This document shows, one piece after another, positions 14,478 to 16,515 of a DNA stretch of 16,515 nucleotides. Every line of letters starts with the position of its first letter. Within the stretch, counting starts at the first letter, position 1. A program made the position numbers and the translations under genes. The DNA comes from Gemmatimonas sp. UBA2094 (GTDB taxonomy: Bacteria; Gemmatimonadota; Gemmatimonadetes; Gemmatimonadales; Gemmatimonadaceae). The stretch covers positions 35,067-51,581 of the forward strand of contig DCZC01000196.1 of the NCBI GenBank assembly GCA_002331565.1. Direction: 5' to 3'. The notes beneath the pieces were generated by a model, which did not search any database, was not told the DNA's origin, and saw only the letters and a list, made by a program, of their open reading frames with translations.

Positions 14478-14502
14478 GCGGGGCGCACGTCACGCGCCCC
14501 GC
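14478..14502 (-). terminator. GC-rich hairpin right after the serine hydrolase stop
   Basis: GCGGGGCGC (14478-14486) pairs perfectly with GCGCCCCGC (14494-14502) around a 7-base loop. It begins 3 bases beyond the serine hydrolase stop. No U-run follows on the minus strand, so it fits a U-less terminator or 3'-end stabiliser. Confidence 0.55.
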
Positions 14503-14505
14503 TTT

Positions 14506-16488
14506 CTAGCGCACCCGCTCGAAGCGGATGTCGCGCGAGCGCGTCACGTTGGCGTACAGGCCGATCACCCGGCCGGCGCGATCGCGTTCGAGCGTCACGG
14601 TAATCGCGCCACCGGTGAACGTATCCTTCGTGGAGGGCGTGAGCGACACGTCGGTGCTGCGACGCTGCCGTGCGACGAGCTTGCCGTTCACCACCACCAG
14701 CTCCCAGAACGTCTCCAGCTCCTCGCTGAAGAAGCGGCCGCTGATGGCGGCGAGATCGGCGGCATTCGGTGTCCACGGCGCGGCGGCCGTCACGCCCTGG
14801 CGCGAGGCCTTCTGCCGCGCACCACCCTGCACGAGCGTGGCGGCGTTCACCTTCTTCGTGGCGGCATCGCGCGCGAACTCCACACTCGCCGCCACCCCCA
14901 TCACCGCGAACGAGGTGTCGGACGTGGGGGCGAGGCGCAGCTTCCCCTGACCGGTGGCCTGCGTGAACAACGTGTCGCCGCTGCGCGTGAAGGCAATCAC
15001 GAACGCCGGCGCAGCATCGAGGGCATAATTCCCCACGAACTCGTCGAACTTCTTCGCATCGTACTTGCTCGCGTCGAACCCGGCACTCGCCACGGCGGGC
15101 TTGGGCGCGAGTTCCGGAAAGAACGCCTCCGCCAGCTTGAACGCGATGCTGCTGTCGAACGCGCCGTCGTTGCTCTGCACGGTGATGCCGGCGTTGAGAT
15201 CGGGATACATGGCAAGCATCGAACGATGCGACACGTCGGCGCCGCCGTGCTGCACACGCTTCTGCCCGTTCTGCGTGTCCACGAACAGGCCGAACCCGTA
15301 GCCGGTACTCTTGCCGTCCTTGAGCGTGAACGGCGTCATCATCTGCGCGATGCCGGCCTTCGTGCCCACTTTGGGGTTGGCGAGATGCTCGGCCCACGTC
15401 TGCAAGTCGGCGAGCGTCGTATAAATGCCGCCGGCGCCCATGGAGCCGCCCAGATCGCCGAGGTCGCGCCACACCCCCTTGTCGCTGCGCGAGTAGCCCA
15501 CGCTGGCGCCCTTCACCGGCACACGCACGTCGGCGCGCACACGCGTGTGCGACATGCCGACGGGGCCGAACACGCGCTGCGCCATGAACGCGTCGAACGG
15601 CATCTTCGACACGCGCGACACGATCATCGCCGCGAGCCCGAACGCGGTGTTGTTGTAATTGAATTCCGTGCCCGGCACGTTCTGCAGGCTCGGCTGGCGA
15701 TTCACGAGCGGAATGAACTCCTCGCGCCCCACGTAGTCACTTTCGTCGATGCGTCGCCCGGTGAGCACGAGCGAGTTGTACAGCTCGCGGTAGCCGGTGG
15801 TGTGCGTGAGCAGGTTGCGCACCGTCACGACCTGTCCGAAGTCCTTGAGCTCGGGGAGGTGCTTCCGCACGTCGTCGTCGAGCGAGAGCTTCCCCTCCTC
15901 GACGAGCAGCATCACGGCGAAGGCGGTGAACTGCTTGCTGGTGGAGCCGATGTTGGTGGGTGTGGCCACCGTGAACGGAATGTCGTACGCGAGATTCGCC
16001 ATGCCGTAGGCCTTGGCAAATACCGTCTTTCCGCCGCGCCACACGGCCACCGCCGCGCCCGGGCCGTCCTTGCGGTTCCACGGGGAGAGCAGCTGATCGA
16101 TGCGGCGCTTCGCATCGGCCGACAGCTTCTCGTTCATGAGCAGCGTGAGCGTGAAGGCCCCGCCGGTGGAATCGCCGGCGATGACCTGCACCTGATGCAC
16201 GCCGCGTTCTCGCGTGACGAGATGCAGCTCCTCGTAGCCGGCCGTGGTGGCGTTCACCGCACCGACGACGGCGTTCCTGGGCCCCAGCAGGCGCAGCGCC
16301 ACGTTGCCCGACGGCTGATCGGCGCGCAGACGCACGACGAAGGCCGAGTCGGCCTCGAGCGTGAAGCGGGCCGTGTCCTTGGCGGCCACGCGGCCGCTCA
16401 CGGGCGTGCCGGTAATGAGAGCAGGCTGGGCGGCCAGCGGCGAGGCGGCCGCGAGCAGCGCGATGGGGAGCGGGAGGAATGGGCGCAT
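14506..16488 (-). CDS. Exported serine hydrolase, beta-lactamase/PBP-like family
   Basis: The 660-aa protein has a signal peptide (about 1-21, ending PLAAQ). Residues ~25-118 form a beta-rich N-terminal domain resembling the bacterial PPC domain (VVRLRADQPSGNVALRLLG, then HQVQVIAGDS and FTLTLLM). Residues ~125-460 are a class-C beta-lactamase-type domain with all three motifs: SxxK as S182-T-S-K185, YxN as Y278-N-N280, and H414-G-G in place of KTG. HTTGYREL and the GAGGIYTTLADLQTW stretch are typical of this family. Residues ~475-655 match a DUF3471-like C-terminal lipocalin-like tail. Members act as D-aminopeptidases, esterases or peptidoglycan-related hydrolases; true beta-lactam resistance is unlikely to be its main role and is not shown. 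The ATG at 16488 begins the signal peptide. It is followed by a GC-rich hairpin and appears monocistronic. Confidence 0.92.
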   Translation of the reverse strand: MRPFLPLPIALLAAASPLAAQPALITGTPVSGRVAAKDTARFTLEADSAFVVRLRADQPSGNVALRLLGPRNAVVGAVNATTAGYEELHLVTRERGVHQVQVIAGDSTGGAFTLTLLMNEKLSADAKRRIDQLLSPWNRKDGPGAAVAVWRGGKTVFAKAYGMANLAYDIPFTVATPTNIGSTSKQFTAFAVMLLVEEGKLSLDDDVRKHLPELKDFGQVVTVRNLLTHTTGYRELYNSLVLTGRRIDESDYVGREEFIPLVNRQPSLQNVPGTEFNYNNTAFGLAAMIVSRVSKMPFDAFMAQRVFGPVGMSHTRVRADVRVPVKGASVGYSRSDKGVWRDLGDLGGSMGAGGIYTTLADLQTWAEHLANPKVGTKAGIAQMMTPFTLKDGKSTGYGFGLFVDTQNGQKRVQHGGADVSHRSMLAMYPDLNAGITVQSNDGAFDSSIAFKLAEAFFPELAPKPAVASAGFDASKYDAKKFDEFVGNYALDAAPAFVIAFTRSGDTLFTQATGQGKLRLAPTSDTSFAVMGVAASVEFARDAATKKVNAATLVQGGARQKASRQGVTAAAPWTPNAADLAAISGRFFSEELETFWELVVVNGKLVARQRRSTDVSLTPSTKDTFTGGAITVTLERDRAGRVIGLYANVTRSRDIRFERVR

Positions 16489-16515
16489 CCCCGGAAGTTG
16501 CGTGCCGGAGCGGGG

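Noticed and set aside
14474..15472. 332-codon minus-strand frame overlapping the serine hydrolase
   Set aside because: Same strand but another frame; Arg/Gly-rich shadow of the hydrolase C-terminus.
14506..16488. Antibiotic-resistance beta-lactamase
   Set aside because: SxxK, YxN and HGG motifs fit the wide serine hydrolase/PBP-like family; the extra N- and C-terminal domains and host-like composition point to a chromosomal peptidase or esterase.
1..16515. CRISPR array, tRNA, rRNA, insertion sequence
   Set aside because: No regularly spaced repeats, cloverleaf-like segments, rRNA stretches or transposase motifs were seen on either strand.

Overview
The window is about 16.5 kb of high-GC bacterial chromosome. 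Most of it reads like a Gemmatimonadota (Gemmatimonas-like) genome. Many products are exported enzymes whose signal peptides end in Ala-Gln-type cleavage sites, such as DUF1028, an S9 peptidase, a Vps10/sortilin-type beta-propeller and a class-C serine hydrolase. Third codon positions are strongly G/C, and that creates long meaningless antisense frames. The phylum call rests on protein style and composition only; there is no rRNA or other marker gene.

Layout. (1) 43-1101 (+): secreted DUF1028 protein with a C-terminal peptidoglycan-binding-like tail. (2) 1102-3554: a lower-GC block with a two-gene minus-strand unit. It encodes a small acidic protein of 68 aa (or 101 aa) and then a 664-aa fusion of a PD-(D/E)XK nuclease-like domain to a DUF2075 (Schlafen-3-like) helicase, and it is bounded at 1130-1188 by two adjacent inverted repeats. 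This is the most defence-like part of the window. (3) 3555-6275 (-): exported S9 prolyl-oligopeptidase-family peptidase with an intact catalytic triad. (4) 6494-9190 (+): an overlapping operon of a DUF4334/GXWXG protein, a concentrative nucleoside transporter (CNT) and a PfkB-family kinase, which suggests uptake and phosphorylation of a nucleoside. The transporter keeps the CNT signature but has unusual residues at the nucleobase-contact motif. (5) 9210-10816 (-): a DUF2271 gene and an ApbE flavin transferase gene. Their composition is lower in GC and their style is proteobacterial. They sit exactly in the gap between two convergent host genes, so this looks like recent transfer (or an assembly join). 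(6) 10915-14391 (-): a 1158-aa secreted Vps10/BNR beta-propeller protein. (7) 14506-16488 (-): an exported 660-aa serine hydrolase of the beta-lactamase/penicillin-binding-protein family.

How the parts relate. The secreted hydrolases and propeller proteins are typical housekeeping or scavenging exports of this kind of organism, and each appears to be its own transcription unit. The real operons are DUF4334-CNT-PfkB (stop/start overlaps), DUF2271-ApbE (20-base gap) and small ORF-helicase (44-base gap). The last two lie in the two low-GC blocks and are the accessory content. I saw no tRNA, rRNA, CRISPR array, transposase or integrase. No gene-free stretch exceeds 300 bases; the longest, 6276-6493, holds a divergent promoter region with three 11-bp tandem repeats.
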